Shown in pieces: positions 16,498 to 26,365 of a DNA stretch of 64,000 bases (position 1 is its first letter; each line of letters starts with the position of its first letter). The DNA comes from Pseudomonas sp. GM80 (GTDB lineage Bacteria; Pseudomonadota; Gammaproteobacteria; Pseudomonadales; Pseudomonadaceae): assembly GCF_000282515.1 (NCBI RefSeq), contig NZ_AKJD01000054.1, positions 82,565 to 146,564 of the forward strand, given 5' to 3'. Under the pieces are notes generated by a model. It saw only the letters and a program-made list of their open reading frames with translations, did no database searches and was not told the DNA's origin. Made by a program: the position numbers and the translations under genes.

Positions 16498-17292
16498 ATG
16501 CGCTTTTGCGATCTGCTCGATGCCGTCCGCCGTGATCCGCACGTGACGATTCCCGCCGAATGGGCGCAGGGTCGTGCCAGTTTCGGTGGCCTGGTCGCCG
16601 CGCTGCAATACGAAGCCATGCGCGCCAGAGTGCCGGCGGATCGACCGGTGCGTTCGCTGGCGATCACTTTTGTCGGCCCGGTCGAGCCCGAAGTCCCGGT
16701 CAGTTTTGAAGTTGACGTGTTGCGCGAAGGCAAAGCGGTCAGCCAGGTGCTGGGCCGCGCCATGCAGAACGGCCAGGTGGTCACGCTGGTACAAGGCAGT
16801 TTTGGCGCCTCGCGGCCCTCGGAAGTGGCGATTGCCGCAGAGCCGGCCCCTGAGATGAAGCATTGGGACGACTGTCAGGAACTGCCCTATATCAAAGGCG
16901 TGCTACCGGAATTCATGCGTCACCTGGGCATGCGCTGGACCATCGGCGGTCTGCCGTTTACCGGTAATCCGTCGCGGGAGATGGGCGGTTGGGTACGATT
17001 GCGTGGGGATGTGAAGGAAGAACCGGTCACCGAGTCGCACATTCTGGCGTTGGTGGACGCGTGGCCGCCGTCGTTGCTGCCGCACCTGAAGAAACCGGCC
17101 ATGGGCAGCACGCTGACCTGGACCATCGAATTCGTTCAGCCGTTACGTGAGTTGAGCACGCTGGACTGGTGCAAGTACCGCGTTGAAACCGAGTACGCCG
17201 CTGACGGCTACGGACATGCCGCCGCGAAACTGTGGAGTGCGCAAGGCGAGTTGATCGCCATGAGCCGCCAGACTGTCACGATCTTCGCCTGA
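16498..17292 (+). CDS. Acyl-CoA thioesterase family protein (double hotdog)
   Basis: The 264-residue protein reads as two hotdog halves. The N-terminal half has GRASFGGLVAALQYEAMRA and the phrase RSLAITFVGPVEPEVPVSFEVDVLREGKAV. The C-terminal half has GGWVRLR and ILALVDAWPPSLLPHLKKPAMGSTLTWTIEF. This is the pattern of TesB-like thioesterases that hydrolyse acyl-CoA in the cytoplasm. GAGG lies before the ATG. It is monocistronic and ends 1 bp from the stop of the convergent Mpo1-like gene. The preferred chain length is unknown. Confidence 0.8.
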   Translation: MRFCDLLDAVRRDPHVTIPAEWAQGRASFGGLVAALQYEAMRARVPADRPVRSLAITFVGPVEPEVPVSFEVDVLREGKAVSQVLGRAMQNGQVVTLVQGSFGASRPSEVAIAAEPAPEMKHWDDCQELPYIKGVLPEFMRHLGMRWTIGGLPFTGNPSREMGGWVRLRGDVKEEPVTESHILALVDAWPPSLLPHLKKPAMGSTLTWTIEFVQPLRELSTLDWCKYRVETEYAADGYGHAAAKLWSAQGELIAMSRQTVTIFA

Positions 17293-17293
17293 A

Positions 17294-17659
17294 TCAATGC
17301 CGGCGATGGCGTTCACGCCAGGCGCGCCACCAGCCGCCGCTGAGCAAGAACCGTGGAAAGGTCAGAAACTGTTCGACCAACAAGCGTGATACGGCATCTT
17401 TGCGATCACTGAACGGCTCGGAGGCTTGCGCCTCCAGGCTGTGGCCGTGGCGCTGCAGACCCAGCGCCGCAACGATACCGATCACGCCGATGGCGACACT
17501 GGCCAGGCTCAGGCTGAACACCCCGGACACGATCAGCAGAAACGCCACGATGAACAGCGGCACGGCAATCAGGTGCAGCGCCAGGTTGGTCGGATGCTGA
17601 TGATTGCCCGGGTACGCGCGCCATTGCCACGCGGGAAGGTTGGGGTGACGTTTGCCCAT
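17294..17659 (-). CDS. Mpo1-like (DUF962) membrane protein
   Basis: The 121-residue protein carries PGNHQHPTNLALHLIAVPLF, similar to the H-x4-N-x3-H pattern of Mpo1/DUF962 proteins. Two hydrophobic spans follow (LFIVAFLLIVSGVF and SVAIGVIGIVAALGL), then a charged tail ending FLTFPRFLLSGGWWRAWRERHRRH. The yeast homologue is a 2-hydroxy fatty acid dioxygenase; the bacterial role is not established. GAGGAG before ATG 17659 decides the start; 24 upstream codons in the frame are excluded. Confidence 0.6.
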   Translation of the reverse strand: MGKRHPNLPAWQWRAYPGNHQHPTNLALHLIAVPLFIVAFLLIVSGVFSLSLASVAIGVIGIVAALGLQRHGHSLEAQASEPFSDRKDAVSRLLVEQFLTFPRFLLSGGWWRAWRERHRRH

Positions 17660-17789
17660 GTTGACTACTCCTCGATCCTTGTTGAACACATGGCTGAAGA
17701 ATAGGCCCGGGCAAGGAGGGCGGCGAATCAAGGTTGGCTATTGAAGCGATAGGCGTCATCGCAGGATTTGATGTCGTTTCAAATGCCGC

Positions 17790-17886
17790 CATCGCGGGCA
17801 AGCCCGCTCCCACAGTGATCTCCAGTGAACACCGGTTGTGTGAACACCCATGAAACCTGTGGGAGCGGGCTTGCCCGCGATGAGGC
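17790..17886. repeat. REP-type inverted pair (GCGGGCAAGCCCGCTCCCAC family)
   Basis: CATCGCGGGCAAGCCCGCTC and GAGCGGGCTTGCCCGCGATG face each other across about 60 bp, each arm itself palindromic (GGGCAAGCCC). It sits 3 bp beyond the chemoreceptor stop. Confidence 0.92.
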
Positions 17887-17888
17887 CG

Positions 17889-19370
17889 TCAGAGTTTCAG
17901 CTGCCCAATCGCCTTGCTCAACTCCCCCGCCAACGTCGCCAGTTCATTACTGGTGGTCGCCGAATCGACCGTCTGCTGCACGGTGTTCTCGGTCACATCA
18001 CGAATACTCACCACCGCCCGATTCATTTCCTCGGCGACCTGGCTCTGCTGCTCTGCCGCGACGGCAATCTGCGTGTTGCTTTCGCGCATCTGCGCCACCG
18101 CCCCAGTGATTTCCGCCAGTGCTGCGCCAGCCTCCTGCGCTTGCTGCACGCAGTCGTCGGCCTTGTACGAACTCTCCTGCATGAAATCCACCGCATCACG
18201 CGTACCGGCCTGCAACGCCGACACCATGGTGGTGATTTCATCGGTCGAGGCCTGCACGCGTTTCGCCAGGTTGCGCACTTCATCGGCGACCACGGCAAAA
18301 CCACGGCCCATTTCACCCGCGCGGGCGGCTTCGATGGCGGCGTTGAGGGCCAGAAGGTTGGTCTGCTCGGCGATGCTGTGAATCACGCCGACCACACCGT
18401 TGATCTTCTGACTGTCTTCGGCAAGGCGCTGGATCATTTCGGCGGTCTGCTGCACGCCGCTGGAGAGCCCGGCAATCGAATGCTGCACCCGCGCCACCAC
18501 TTGCTGGCCGCTGCCGGCGAGGCCATCGGCGGTCTGCGACAAATCCCGAGTGGCGCCCGCGTGTTGGGCGATGTGGTAAACCGTGGCGGTCATTTCATTG
18601 ATCGCTGTGGCGGCCTGATCGGTTTCACTTTGCTGGCCGAGCATGCCGTGGCGCACCTCGTTCATGCTCGACGCCAGCCGCGCGGCGCCGACATCCAGTT
18701 GCCGCGCCGTGTTGGCGACGGTGCTGACCACGCGTTGATAACCGGCCTGCATCGCGTTGAACGCATTGGCCATCTGCCCGACCTCATCTTTGCCGACCAA
18801 GGGGACGCGGGCGGAGAGGTCGCCGCTCTTTTCAACGTGCAGCATCACGTCTTTCAAGGTGTTGAGCTGGCTGAGCAGAAAACGGATCAGCAACTGCGAA
18901 GCGCCGAGCATCGCCAGCATCAGAATGAACACCGCCACCGCGTAGTTGGCAAATCGCTCGCCGAAGACCTGCGTCAGGCTTGGGCCATAGGCGATCACCG
19001 CGACTTGCTGGCCGTCGGCGCGGCTGAACACTTCAGCGCCCATCAGCGGATTTTCGCCCAACACTGGCATTGGGTTGATGTCGTTCCAGCCATGGCTGTC
19101 GGTGATCTCCAGCAGCGGCTGATCGTTGAGGCGCGGCGCTTCACCGTGCTTGAACGTCAGCACGTGATCGGCCTTGGGCAACGCTTGCCCGGCTGGCCAG
19201 GCCATGAGTATTTGCGCCTGGGCTTGAGCCGAGGCTTTGGAGGCGTGACTGCGCGCCTGCTGCTCAAGCTGCACGGCGTACAGCACCAGCAGCAGGGTCG
19301 TGACGAAGGCGACCGCGTTGACCGCCCAGAATTTGTATTTCAGCGAGATATTGCTAAGCCAGGCACCCAT
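17889..19370 (-). CDS. Methyl-accepting chemotaxis protein
   Basis: The 493-residue chemoreceptor has a first membrane helix ([20 protein letters not shown], about residues 12-31), a short periplasmic sensor of about 115 residues, a second helix ([20 protein letters not shown]), a HAMP domain, and a long coiled-coil signalling domain. The hairpin tip [19 protein letters not shown] is present. The periplasmic part is too short for a dCache sensor and contains [13 protein letters not shown]; its ligand is unknown. I chose [14 protein letters not shown] at 19370; two other Met codons lie 30-36 bp upstream with no better ribosome-binding site. Confidence 0.9.
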   Translation of the reverse strand: MGAWLSNISLKYKFWAVNAVAFVTTLLLVLYAVQLEQQARSHASKASAQAQAQILMAWPAGQALPKADHVLTFKHGEAPRLNDQPLLEITDSHGWNDINPMPVLGENPLMGAEVFSRADGQQVAVIAYGPSLTQVFGERFANYAVAVFILMLAMLGASQLLIRFLLSQLNTLKDVMLHVEKSGDLSARVPLVGKDEVGQMANAFNAMQAGYQRVVSTVANTARQLDVGAARLASSMNEVRHGMLGQQSETDQAATAINEMTATVYHIAQHAGATRDLSQTADGLAGSGQQVVARVQHSIAGLSSGVQQTAEMIQRLAEDSQKINGVVGVIHSIAEQTNLLALNAAIEAARAGEMGRGFAVVADEVRNLAKRVQASTDEITTMVSALQAGTRDAVDFMQESSYKADDCVQQAQEAGAALAEITGAVAQMRESNTQIAVAAEQQSQVAEEMNRAVVSIRDVTENTVQQTVDSATTSNELATLAGELSKAIGQLKL

Positions 19371-19476
19371 GGAGGTCTTCTCTGATAGCGGAAACAGCAT
19401 TGGCAAGGTGCCAGCATTGTGCCGCTATCCAGATATGAAGAACTTGATGCACATCAAAAGACCCCCATCCTGCCAC

Positions 19477-19565
19477 TGTAGGAGTGAGCCTGCTCGCGAT
19501 GGCGATGGATCAGTCACCGCGATGTTGAATGAGCTGTCGCCATCGCGAGCAGGCTCACTCCGACA
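19477..19565. repeat. REP-type inverted pair (GAGTGAGCCTGCTCGCGATGGCG family)
   Basis: GGAGTGAGCCTGCTCGCGAT and ATCGCGAGCAGGCTCACTCC are exact complements at the ends of an 89-bp unit. This is a third family distinct from the two above. Confidence 0.92.
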
Positions 19566-19581
19566 TTCAGTTTCTGGTGTG

Positions 19582-20388
19582 TCAGGGGAGTACGGGGAGG
19601 TTGTAAAACGCGCGAGCGCAAGCAGTGGTGTGCGCCGCCAGATCGTCTTCGGATTCACCCCGATGCAAGGCCACCTCACGCAGCACTTCAGTCAAATACG
19701 CCGGCTCATTGCGACCGTTTTTCGGCTTCGGCCGCAACGTGCGCGGCAGCAAATACGGCGCATCGCTTTCCAGCATCAATCGCCCACGCTTGATCTCTTT
19801 GACCAGCGGGTGCAAATGCGTGCCTCGGCGCTCATCGCAGATCCAGCCGGTGATGCCGATGTGCAGATCCAGATCGAGGTAGCTGAACAACGCCTTTTGC
19901 TCGCCGGTAAAGCAATGCACCACAGCGGCCGGCAATTGATCGCGGAAGTCTTTGAGTATCTCCAGCAGACGCTGGCTGGCGTCGCGCTCGTGCAGGAACA
20001 CCGGCATTTGCAGTTCGACGGCCATGGCCAGGTGTTCTTCAAGAACCTTTTCCTGCTGCGCGCGCGGCGAGAAATCGCGGTTGAAATCCAGCCCGCATTC
20101 GCCCACCGCGACCACGTTGGTTTCCTTCAGCAAACTGCGCAGACGCCGGGCACTGTCCGCGTTCCAGTCACTGGCCGAATGCGGATGAATACCGGCAGTG
20201 GCGAACAGTCGCTGTGCAGAGTCGTCCAGTTGCTGACACAGCTCCAGCGCCTGTTCGCTGCCCTCGACGCTGGTGCCGGTCAACACCAGTTGGCAGACCC
20301 CGGCGGCATAGGCGCGATCAAGCACGGCCTGGTGTTTGTCGGCGAAACTTGGGTTGGTCAGGTTGACGCCGATATCGATGAGTTGCAT
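19582..20388 (-). CDS. tatD: TatD family metal-dependent hydrolase
   Basis: The 268-residue TIM-barrel hydrolase has the E. coli TatD-type start [54 protein letters not shown] and [18 protein letters not shown]. These hold the metal ligands. TatD enzymes act as 3'-5' exonucleases on single-stranded DNA and RNA and in repair of oxidative damage. GAGGTAG before ATG 20388 sets the start, dropping 11 codons. It is divergent from the MltF-like gene with a 235-bp gap. It is not linked to tatABC here. Confidence 0.92.
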   Translation of the reverse strand: MQLIDIGVNLTNPSFADKHQAVLDRAYAAGVCQLVLTGTSVEGSEQALELCQQLDDSAQRLFATAGIHPHSASDWNADSARRLRSLLKETNVVAVGECGLDFNRDFSPRAQQEKVLEEHLAMAVELQMPVFLHERDASQRLLEILKDFRDQLPAAVVHCFTGEQKALFSYLDLDLHIGITGWICDERRGTHLHPLVKEIKRGRLMLESDAPYLLPRTLRPKPKNGRNEPAYLTEVLREVALHRGESEDDLAAHTTACARAFYNLPVLP

Positions 20389-20623
20389 GGTTGCTACCTC
20401 GGGCCGAAGGCCGGAAAGCATACCAGAGCTGTAGATTCATAAGAAAAGCCAAGAACTACAACGAGTTATAGCTGTCTTTTGATGCCGCGACGCAGCCCGG
20501 TTTGGCAAAGATGCCATCACTGTGCCAGTCTCTCGCACTTTGCCAGCGCTCAGGCGCTCTGTTTTCGTCGGTGATTGACGCCGTTCAGCGGTGGACTCAC
20601 CCCGTATTCTTTCCGGAGAGTGG

Positions 20624-22045
20624 ATGATTCGTCCCTCGGTTTTGTTGCTGTTGTGTGGATCGTTGCTGCTGCCGATGACGGCGGTTGCGCGCCTGCCCGG
20701 GCCGCTGCAGGCAGTACCGGCCACCAAGGTCCGTGATCTTTCGGAGATTCGCAGCAGCCGCGTCCTGCGGGTGCTGGTCAACCAGAGCCGCAACAGCTCC
20801 GGCGAGGTCCAGGGCCAGGCCATCGGTGTCGAATACCATCGCCTGCGCGCCTTCGAGCAATACCTCAATGGCCACGCCCGCGATGGCCAGGAAATCACCC
20901 TCAAGATCATTCCCAAAGCCAAGGATCAACTGCTCGGCGCGCTGCAACGTGGCGAGGGTGACCTGGTCGCGCCAGGCGAATTGCTCGACCTGCAAGCGGG
21001 TTTCGCCGTGGCCAGCAGTGAGCCGATCGCCAGCAACGTGCCGTTGGTGCTGGTGGGCATCAAAGGCGAGCGCCGTTACACCAAGGTCGAACAATTGGCC
21101 GGCAAGACCCTTGCGTTGCCAACGGGCAGCGCGGCGGGGGAGGCGGTCAGTCAGATCAACCAGAAACTGGCGCTGCACAAGCTGGCGCCGATCAAGATCG
21201 AATGGGTCGACCCGACGCTGGCGGTCGAGGATGTCCTGGAGATGGTGCAGGGCGGTATTTTCCACCTGACCATCGTCGAGCAACCGATTGCCGAGCGCTG
21301 GGGCAAGATCCTGCCGAAATTGCGCTTTGACCGACAAGTGATGATCAGCGAGCCGGGCGAGGAATACTGGTTCGTGCGCCGCGATGCGTCGATGCTGCGG
21401 GCAAGCATCGACCGCTTCCTGACTGGCTACAAAAAGCCTTCCAACGAAGATGCGGCGTTTTTGCGCATCTATCGGCGTCTCTATCAAGTGCACTATCCCT
21501 TGGCCAAGGCTGACCGCCAGCGTCTGGAAAAACTGCGCCCGACCCTGCAAAAACATGCCGATGCACAGAACATGGACTGGCTCAACCTGGCGGCGCTGGC
21601 GTTCAAGGAGTCGGCGCTGCAACCCAATGCGCGCAGCGGCAGTGGCCCGACCGGGCTGATGCAGATCACTCCGTCTGCGGCGCAGCGGGTCGGCGTCAAC
21701 AATATCCAGAATCTCGATGCGAATGTGCAGGCCGGGGCCAAATACCTGGCGATGATCCGGCGCAAGTTCTTCAACAGCCCCAAACTCAATGAACGCGAGC
21801 GCATGGCCTTCACCCTGGCCGCGTACAACATCGGGCCGGAGCGGGTCCAGGGCATGCGCGCCGAAGCCCGCAGGCGTGGGCTGAACCCTAATCAATGGTT
21901 TTTCCAGGTCGAGCGCATCGCCATGGAGCAGGTGGGAATGGGCGCCGTCAGCTATGTTAATAGCGTGAACAAATACTATTTGGCGTTCGACCGGGAGCGA
22001 GAGTCGTTGGAGCCCCGGGGACAGAAAGTTGTCTCACGCAAATGA
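20624..22045 (+). CDS. MltF-like membrane-bound lytic transglycosylase
   Basis: The 473-residue protein begins with a signal sequence (MIRPSVLLLLCGSLLLPMTAVA). Then comes a periplasmic solute-binding type 3 domain (about residues 40-270; VLRVLVNQSRNSS, GVEYHRLRAFEQYL) and a C-terminal SLT lysozyme-like domain with the catalytic Glu in AFKESALQPNARSGSGPTGLMQI and the AYNIGPERV motif. Such proteins cleave peptidoglycan glycan strands to 1,6-anhydro products, with the first domain regulating activity. CCGGAGAG upstream supports ATG 20624. Pseudomonas has two MltF paralogues; I cannot tell which this is. Confidence 0.88.
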   Translation: MIRPSVLLLLCGSLLLPMTAVARLPGPLQAVPATKVRDLSEIRSSRVLRVLVNQSRNSSGEVQGQAIGVEYHRLRAFEQYLNGHARDGQEITLKIIPKAKDQLLGALQRGEGDLVAPGELLDLQAGFAVASSEPIASNVPLVLVGIKGERRYTKVEQLAGKTLALPTGSAAGEAVSQINQKLALHKLAPIKIEWVDPTLAVEDVLEMVQGGIFHLTIVEQPIAERWGKILPKLRFDRQVMISEPGEEYWFVRRDASMLRASIDRFLTGYKKPSNEDAAFLRIYRRLYQVHYPLAKADRQRLEKLRPTLQKHADAQNMDWLNLAALAFKESALQPNARSGSGPTGLMQITPSAAQRVGVNNIQNLDANVQAGAKYLAMIRRKFFNSPKLNERERMAFTLAAYNIGPERVQGMRAEARRRGLNPNQWFFQVERIAMEQVGMGAVSYVNSVNKYYLAFDRERESLEPRGQKVVSRK

Positions 22046-22156
22046 TCAAATAAACTGATTGTTATGGCGGAATATTTGCGCTTTTAACATGAAAATAACT
22101 GATTAATATAGCGGCCAACCAACACACATCACTTCTCGCAAAACAAGGAATGCCCC

Positions 22157-22591
22157 ATGAGCTCTCTGATCAACAAGGTTCTGTTCACCCGTGCCGGCTA
22201 CGGTCTGACCATTCTGCGCATCGCCGTCGGCGTGATCTTCGCCGCCCACGGCTCGCAGAAACTCTTCGGCCTGTTCGGTGGTTACGGTCTGGCGGGGACC
22301 GCGCAATACATGGACAGCATCGGTCTGCACCCGGGTTACGTTATGGCCACGCTGGCCGGCGGTACCGAGTTCTTTGCCGGTCTGGCGCTGATCATCGGCC
22401 TGCTGGTTCGTCCGGCGGCATTGGGTTTGACCTTTCTTTCGCTGGTGGCCATTTTCACCGTGCACATCGGTAACGGTCTGTTCATGGCCAACAACGGTTA
22501 CGAATTCGCCCTGGCCCTGCTCGGCGGCAGCCTTGCGGTGCTGATCGAAGGCGCTGGCAAACTCTCGGTGGATCGCGCCATCGCTGGTTGA
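22157..22591 (+). CDS. DoxX family membrane protein
   Basis: The 144-residue protein has four hydrophobic segments. The signature ILRIAVGVIFAAHGSQKLFGLFGGYG matches DoxX/YphA proteins, as do the GGTEFFAGLALIIGLL and FTVHIGNGLF segments. The family comprises inner-membrane proteins loosely linked to redox or sulfur metabolism, and this member's role is unknown. AAGGAATGCCCC before the ATG is a fair ribosome-binding site. The upstream 110 bp is AT-rich and probably holds the promoter; a strong terminator follows. Confidence 0.85.
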   Translation: MSSLINKVLFTRAGYGLTILRIAVGVIFAAHGSQKLFGLFGGYGLAGTAQYMDSIGLHPGYVMATLAGGTEFFAGLALIIGLLVRPAALGLTFLSLVAIFTVHIGNGLFMANNGYEFALALLGGSLAVLIEGAGKLSVDRAIAG

Positions 22592-22610
22592 TCCGCAGCT
22601 TCAGACAAAA

Positions 22611-22645
22611 AAATGCCCGTATCGCGAGATACGGGCATTTTTGTT
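22611..22645 (+). terminator. Rho-independent terminator after doxX-like gene
   Basis: AAATGCCCGTATC, a GCGA loop and GATACGGGCATTT are followed by TTGTTTTT. The A-rich left side could also serve the convergent htpX gene. Confidence 0.93.
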
Positions 22646-22675
22646 TTTCTGCTGTGTGATATTGCCGCCGTCAGA

Positions 22676-23563
22676 TCAACCGCGGCGACGCAGGGCATCG
22701 ATACGCGCTTCCAGCGGCGGGTGGCTCATGAACATGCGAGCGAAACCCTGCTTGATGCCACCGTTGATGCCGAACGCATTCAGGGTGTCGGGCATGTGCA
22801 CCGGCAGACCCTGTTCAGCGCGCAGGCGTTGCAGTGCGCCGATCATTGCGCTGGTGCCGGCCAGGCGGGCACCGGCTTCGTCAGCGCGGAATTCGCGTTT
22901 GCGCGAGAACCACATGACGATCGCACTGGCCAGTATGCCCAGTACCAGTTCGGCGAAGATGGTCGCCACGTAGTAGGCAATGCCCTGACCCTCTTCGTTC
23001 TTGAAGATCACCTTGTCGACAAAATTGCCGATGATTCGCGCGAAGAACATCACGAAGGTGTTCACCACACCCTGGATCAGCGCCAGGGTAACCATGTCAC
23101 CGTTGGCGACGTGGCCGATTTCGTGGGCCAGCACGGCTTTCACTTCATCGGGCGAGAAACGCTCGAGCAGGCCCTGGCTGACCGCGACCAACGCGTCGTT
23201 CTTGTTCCAGCCGGTCGCAAAGGCGTTGGCCTCGTAGGCCGGGAAAATACCCACTTCGGGCATCTTGATCCCGGCTTCGCGGGACAGTTGCTCAACGGTT
23301 TGCAACAGCCATTGCTCATGCCGGGTCCGTGGCTGGCTGATGATCTGAGTGCTGGTGCTCATCTTCGCCATCCACTTGGAGATGAACAGCGAGAACAACG
23401 AACCGGCGAAACCAAAGACCGCACAGAAAACCAGCAGCTGATTGAGATTGAGATCAATCCCGTTGGCCGCCATGAACCCGTTGAAGCCGAACAGGCTCAG
23501 GGTGATGCTGGCTATCAGCACGACCGCCAGGTTAGTGGCCAAAAACAGCAGGATGCGCATCAT
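22676..23563 (-). CDS. htpX: Heat-shock membrane protease HtpX
   Basis: The 295-residue M48 metalloprotease has two N-terminal helices ([37 protein letters not shown]), the zinc motif HEIGH near residue 147, two further helices and the third zinc ligand in [10 protein letters not shown]. It degrades misfolded inner-membrane proteins with FtsH. A GAGGAG lies 12-14 bp upstream of the first of two adjacent ATGs (23563). A candidate promoter is at 23609-23637. Confidence 0.95.
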   Translation of the reverse strand: MMRILLFLATNLAVVLIASITLSLFGFNGFMAANGIDLNLNQLLVFCAVFGFAGSLFSLFISKWMAKMSTSTQIISQPRTRHEQWLLQTVEQLSREAGIKMPEVGIFPAYEANAFATGWNKNDALVAVSQGLLERFSPDEVKAVLAHEIGHVANGDMVTLALIQGVVNTFVMFFARIIGNFVDKVIFKNEEGQGIAYYVATIFAELVLGILASAIVMWFSRKREFRADEAGARLAGTSAMIGALQRLRAEQGLPVHMPDTLNAFGINGGIKQGFARMFMSHPPLEARIDALRRRG

Positions 23564-23608
23564 GGTTGTAGAAATCTCCTCAAACTAAAGATGTAGCGTA
23601 CTGCGGGG

Positions 23609-23637
23609 TATATAAGGTGCTGCACCGGGCTATTCAA
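23609..23637 (-). promoter_or_regulatory. Candidate htpX promoter
   Basis: On the minus strand TTGAAT and TATATA are separated by exactly 17 bp, 46 bp before the htpX ATG. The spacing is ideal for sigma-70. TTGAA is also compatible with a heat-shock -35 but the -10 does not contain CCCCAT. The rest of the 304-bp gap 23564-23867 shows nothing recognisable apart from the hairpin at 23829. Confidence 0.55.
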
Positions 23638-23828
23638 CTGAGTGACTATTTCAAACTGTGTCCTACAGCAGATTCTGCGCTGCGCGGTGTATTTCCCACG
23701 GCTGACACGGACAGGGACGACAGATAGCCGCGACCCGCCGCCATTACGTCAGACGTTTGTGGGCGGTATGAATCGCAAGTGTAGAAGGCGGGTGAGGGCG
23801 GGGGAGGTAGATGTGTTGCTGAATCAGA

Positions 23829-23859
23829 CAGTGCGCAACGTTCGGGCCGTTGCGCACTG
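23829..23859 (-). terminator. Hairpin downstream of alaA
   Basis: CAGTGCGCAAC and GTTGCGCACTG pair perfectly around a 9-base loop, 9 bp beyond the alaA stop. The T run that would follow on the minus strand is weak, so it is a probable but not canonical terminator. Confidence 0.6.
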
Positions 23860-23867
23860 CTGGCCAA

Positions 23868-25079
23868 TTACTGGCGGTACGACTTGAGGAAGTTGCCGAT
23901 GCGGCCGATGGCCATTTCCAGATCATCGACGCGCGGCAGGGTGACTACGCGAAAGTGATCCGGCCACGGCCAGTTGAACGCGGTACCTTGCACCACCAGC
24001 AGCTTCTCGGAGAGCAGCAGGTCGAGGACGAATTTTTCGTCGTTGTGGATCGGGCAGACCTTCGGGTCGATCCGTGGGAACGCGTACAGCGCGCCCATCG
24101 GCTTGACGCAGCTGACGCCTGGAATGTCGTTGAGCAATTCCCAGGTGCGGTTGCGCTGTTCCAGCAAGCGCCCCTGCGGCAGCACCAGGTCATTGATACT
24201 CTGATAGCCGCCGAGTGCAGTCTGGATCGCATGCTGGCTCGGCACGTTGGCGCACAGGCGCATGTTGGCCAGCATGTCGATGCCTTCGATGTAGCTCTGG
24301 GCATTGTGTTTCGGCCCGGAGATGGCGATCCAGCCGGAGCGGAAACCCGCCACGCGGTAGGACTTCGACAGGCCGTTGAAGGTCAGGCACAGCAGATCCG
24401 GCGCCAGCGACGCGGTGCAGATGTGCACGGCATCGTCGTAGAGAATCTTGTCGTAGATTTCATCCGAGAACACCACCAGGTTGTGCGCGCGGGCGATTTC
24501 CAGCATGCCCAGCAGCACTTCCTTCGAATACACCGCACCGGTCGGGTTGTTCGGGTTGATGATCACCATGGCTTTGGTGTTCGGAGTGATCTTGGCCTTG
24601 ATGTCGGCCAGGTCGGGGAACCAGTCGGCGCCTTCGTCGCACAGGTAATGCACGGCGTTACCACCGGCCAGGCTCACCGCTGCGGTCCACAACGGATAAT
24701 CCGGGGCTGGCACCAGTACTTCGTCGCCGTTGTTGAGCAGCGCCTGCAGCGACATCACGATCAGCTCGGACACGCCGTTGCCCAGGTAAATGTCTTCGAT
24801 GCCGACACCTTCGACATTTTTCTGCTGGTAGTACTGCATCACCGCCTTGCGCGCGCTGAACAGACCTTTGGAGTCGCTGTAGCCTTGCGCGGTCGGCAGG
24901 TTGCGGATCACGTCCTGAAGAATTTCCTCCGGCGCCTCGAAACCAAACGGCGCCGGGTTGCCGATATTCAGCTTGAGGATGCGCTGGCCTTCCTCTTCCA
25001 GTCGTTTGGCGTGCTTGAGCACCGGGCCGCGAATGTCGTAGCAGACGTTGGCGAGCTTGTTCGATTTGCTGAACTGCAT
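23868..25079 (-). CDS. alaA: Glutamate-pyruvate (alanine) aminotransferase
   Basis: The 403-residue fold-type I PLP enzyme is highly similar to E. coli AlaA along its whole length: NVCYDIRGPVLKHAKRLEEE, LNIGNPAPFGFEAP, VPAPDYPLWTAAVSLAGG, IINPNNPTGAVYSKE, DEIYDKILYDDA, the PLP lysine near 239 in NGLSKSYRVAGFRSGW, and a conserved C-terminal QGTAFNWPWPDHFRVVTLPRVDD. It makes alanine from pyruvate and glutamate. The ATG at 25079 was chosen by homology; its ribosome-binding site is weak (GGGATC). It is divergent from msrB with about 220 bp between, in which I see no specific signal. Confidence 0.93.
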   Translation of the reverse strand: MQFSKSNKLANVCYDIRGPVLKHAKRLEEEGQRILKLNIGNPAPFGFEAPEEILQDVIRNLPTAQGYSDSKGLFSARKAVMQYYQQKNVEGVGIEDIYLGNGVSELIVMSLQALLNNGDEVLVPAPDYPLWTAAVSLAGGNAVHYLCDEGADWFPDLADIKAKITPNTKAMVIINPNNPTGAVYSKEVLLGMLEIARAHNLVVFSDEIYDKILYDDAVHICTASLAPDLLCLTFNGLSKSYRVAGFRSGWIAISGPKHNAQSYIEGIDMLANMRLCANVPSQHAIQTALGGYQSINDLVLPQGRLLEQRNRTWELLNDIPGVSCVKPMGALYAFPRIDPKVCPIHNDEKFVLDLLLSEKLLVVQGTAFNWPWPDHFRVVTLPRVDDLEMAIGRIGNFLKSYRQ

Positions 25080-25303
25080 GGCGATGTGATCCCGAAAATG
25101 AACGATCCAGACGGCGGATGGACAACCGTACTGGGATTCCTGTGTCTTGCCACAGGCGGAGGTCTTGAGCCGCAGCGCCCAGAATCCGTTTGAATGCGCC
25201 CGGTCTGGCTGCCAGACTGGCACGTGACGAGGCGCAATCATACGTGCCGCCCGATCCGTGGAAAAGGTACAGATCGGGCTTTTTCAGCCGCTGAGGTGTG
25301 ATG

Positions 25304-25699
25304 ATGGAAAAGTTGGAAAAAACCCTGGAAGAATGGAAAGCCATGCTCGACCCGCAGCAATACGAGGTTTGCCGCCTCAGTGCGACCGAGCGACCGTTCT
25401 CCGGCAAATACAACGCCACCAAAACCGACGGTGTCTATCACTGTATCTGCTGCAATGAACCGTTGTTCGATTCCACGACCAAGTTCGACTCCGGTTGTGG
25501 CTGGCCGAGCTTCTACGCGCCGATCGGCGAGAGCGCCATGACCGAAATCCGTGACACCACCCACGGCATGATCCGCACGGAAGTGAAGTGCGCCCGCTGC
25601 GATGCGCACCTGGGCCACGTCTTCCCGGACGGCCCACCGCCGACCGGCCTGCGTTATTGCATCAATTCGGTGTGCCTGAACCTCGAACCACGCGAATAA
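25304..25699 (+). CDS. msrB: Peptide-methionine (R)-S-oxide reductase MsrB
   Basis: The 131-residue enzyme repairs Met-R-sulfoxide in proteins. Two zinc-binding CxxC pairs (HCICC near 47-50 and CARC near 95) and the catalytic cysteine in [11 protein letters not shown] are present, as are [11 protein letters not shown] and [18 protein letters not shown]. Two ATGs overlap at 25301 and 25304; GAGGTG at 25293-25298 favours 25304, which gives the usual length. It heads the msrB-gpx-ospR row of oxidative repair genes. Confidence 0.96.
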   Translation: MEKLEKTLEEWKAMLDPQQYEVCRLSATERPFSGKYNATKTDGVYHCICCNEPLFDSTTKFDSGCGWPSFYAPIGESAMTEIRDTTHGMIRTEVKCARCDAHLGHVFPDGPPPTGLRYCINSVCLNLEPRE

Positions 25700-25706
25700 C
25701 CGGTAT

Positions 25707-25799
25707 CCCCTGTAGGAACTGCCGAAGGCTGCGATCTGTTGATGTTGTTTTTAAAGACAAGATCAACAGATCGCAGCCTTCGGCAGCTCCTACAGGGGG
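25707..25799. repeat. REP-type inverted pair (GTAGGAGCTGCCG family) between msrB and gpx
   Basis: CCCCTGTAGGAACTGCCGAA and its near complement flank a spacer of alternating A and T runs. It begins 7 bp after the msrB stop and separates msrB from gpx, probably ending or attenuating the msrB transcript. Confidence 0.9.
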
Positions 25800-25879
25800 G
25801 ATTTGATTAATTAAATTGCACACAATTTAATTGCTCGCTATGTTTGGCTTTTCCCGATTTTTACGCGGAGCACCACGCC

Positions 25880-26365
25880 ATGAGCGACAACCTGCTGAAC
25901 ATCCCGTGCACCACCATCAAGGGTGAGCAAAAGACCCTGGCCGACTTCGCCGGCAAAGCGGTGCTGGTCGTCAACACCGCGAGCAAGTGCGGTTTCACCC
26001 CGCAATACAAAGGTCTTGAACAACTGTGGCAGACCTACAAGGATCAAGGCCTGGTGGTGCTGGGCTTTCCGTGCAATCAGTTCGGTAAGCAGGAACCAGG
26101 TAACGAGGGCGCGATCAGTGAATTCTGCGAGCTGAATTTCGGCGTCAGCTTCCCGCTGTTCAAGAAAATCGACGTCAACGGTGCCGACGCGCATCCGCTG
26201 TTCGTGCAACTGAAAAAACGCGCACCGGGCGTGCTCGGCTCCCAGGGCATCAAGTGGAACTTCACCAAGTTCCTGATCGGCAAGGACGGCCAGTTGGTCA
26301 AGCGCTTCGCCCCGGCCACCAAGCCGCAGGACCTGAGTCGCGAGATCGAAGCCCTGCTCAAATGA
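25880..26365 (+). CDS. Glutathione peroxidase
   Basis: The 161-residue thioredoxin-fold peroxidase has the peroxidatic Cys37 in NTASKCGFTPQYKGLE, a Gln in FPCNQFGKQEPG and a Trp in KWNFTKFLIG, which complete the Gpx catalytic set. The extra Cys in FPCNQFG is the resolving position of thioredoxin-dependent Gpx. It reduces organic and hydrogen peroxides. I set the start at MSDNLLNI (25880), nine bases after GGAG, omitting 12 codons. Its stop overlaps the start of the MarR regulator gene (ATGA), so the two are co-translated. Confidence 0.93.
   Translation: MSDNLLNIPCTTIKGEQKTLADFAGKAVLVVNTASKCGFTPQYKGLEQLWQTYKDQGLVVLGFPCNQFGKQEPGNEGAISEFCELNFGVSFPLFKKIDVNGADAHPLFVQLKKRAPGVLGSQGIKWNFTKFLIGKDGQLVKRFAPATKPQDLSREIEALLK

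Noticed and set aside
17850..19385. 511-codon plus-strand frame over the chemoreceptor
   Set aside because: Antisense shadow of a clear methyl-accepting protein; the composition is skewed to His, Arg and Gln.
23609..23637. Sigma-32 heat-shock promoter for htpX
   Set aside because: The -35 is compatible but the -10 lacks the CCCCAT core, whereas a sigma-70 pair with 17-bp spacing fits better.
23850..25193. 447-codon plus-strand frame over alaA
   Set aside because: Antisense shadow of a gene with full-length similarity to AlaA.
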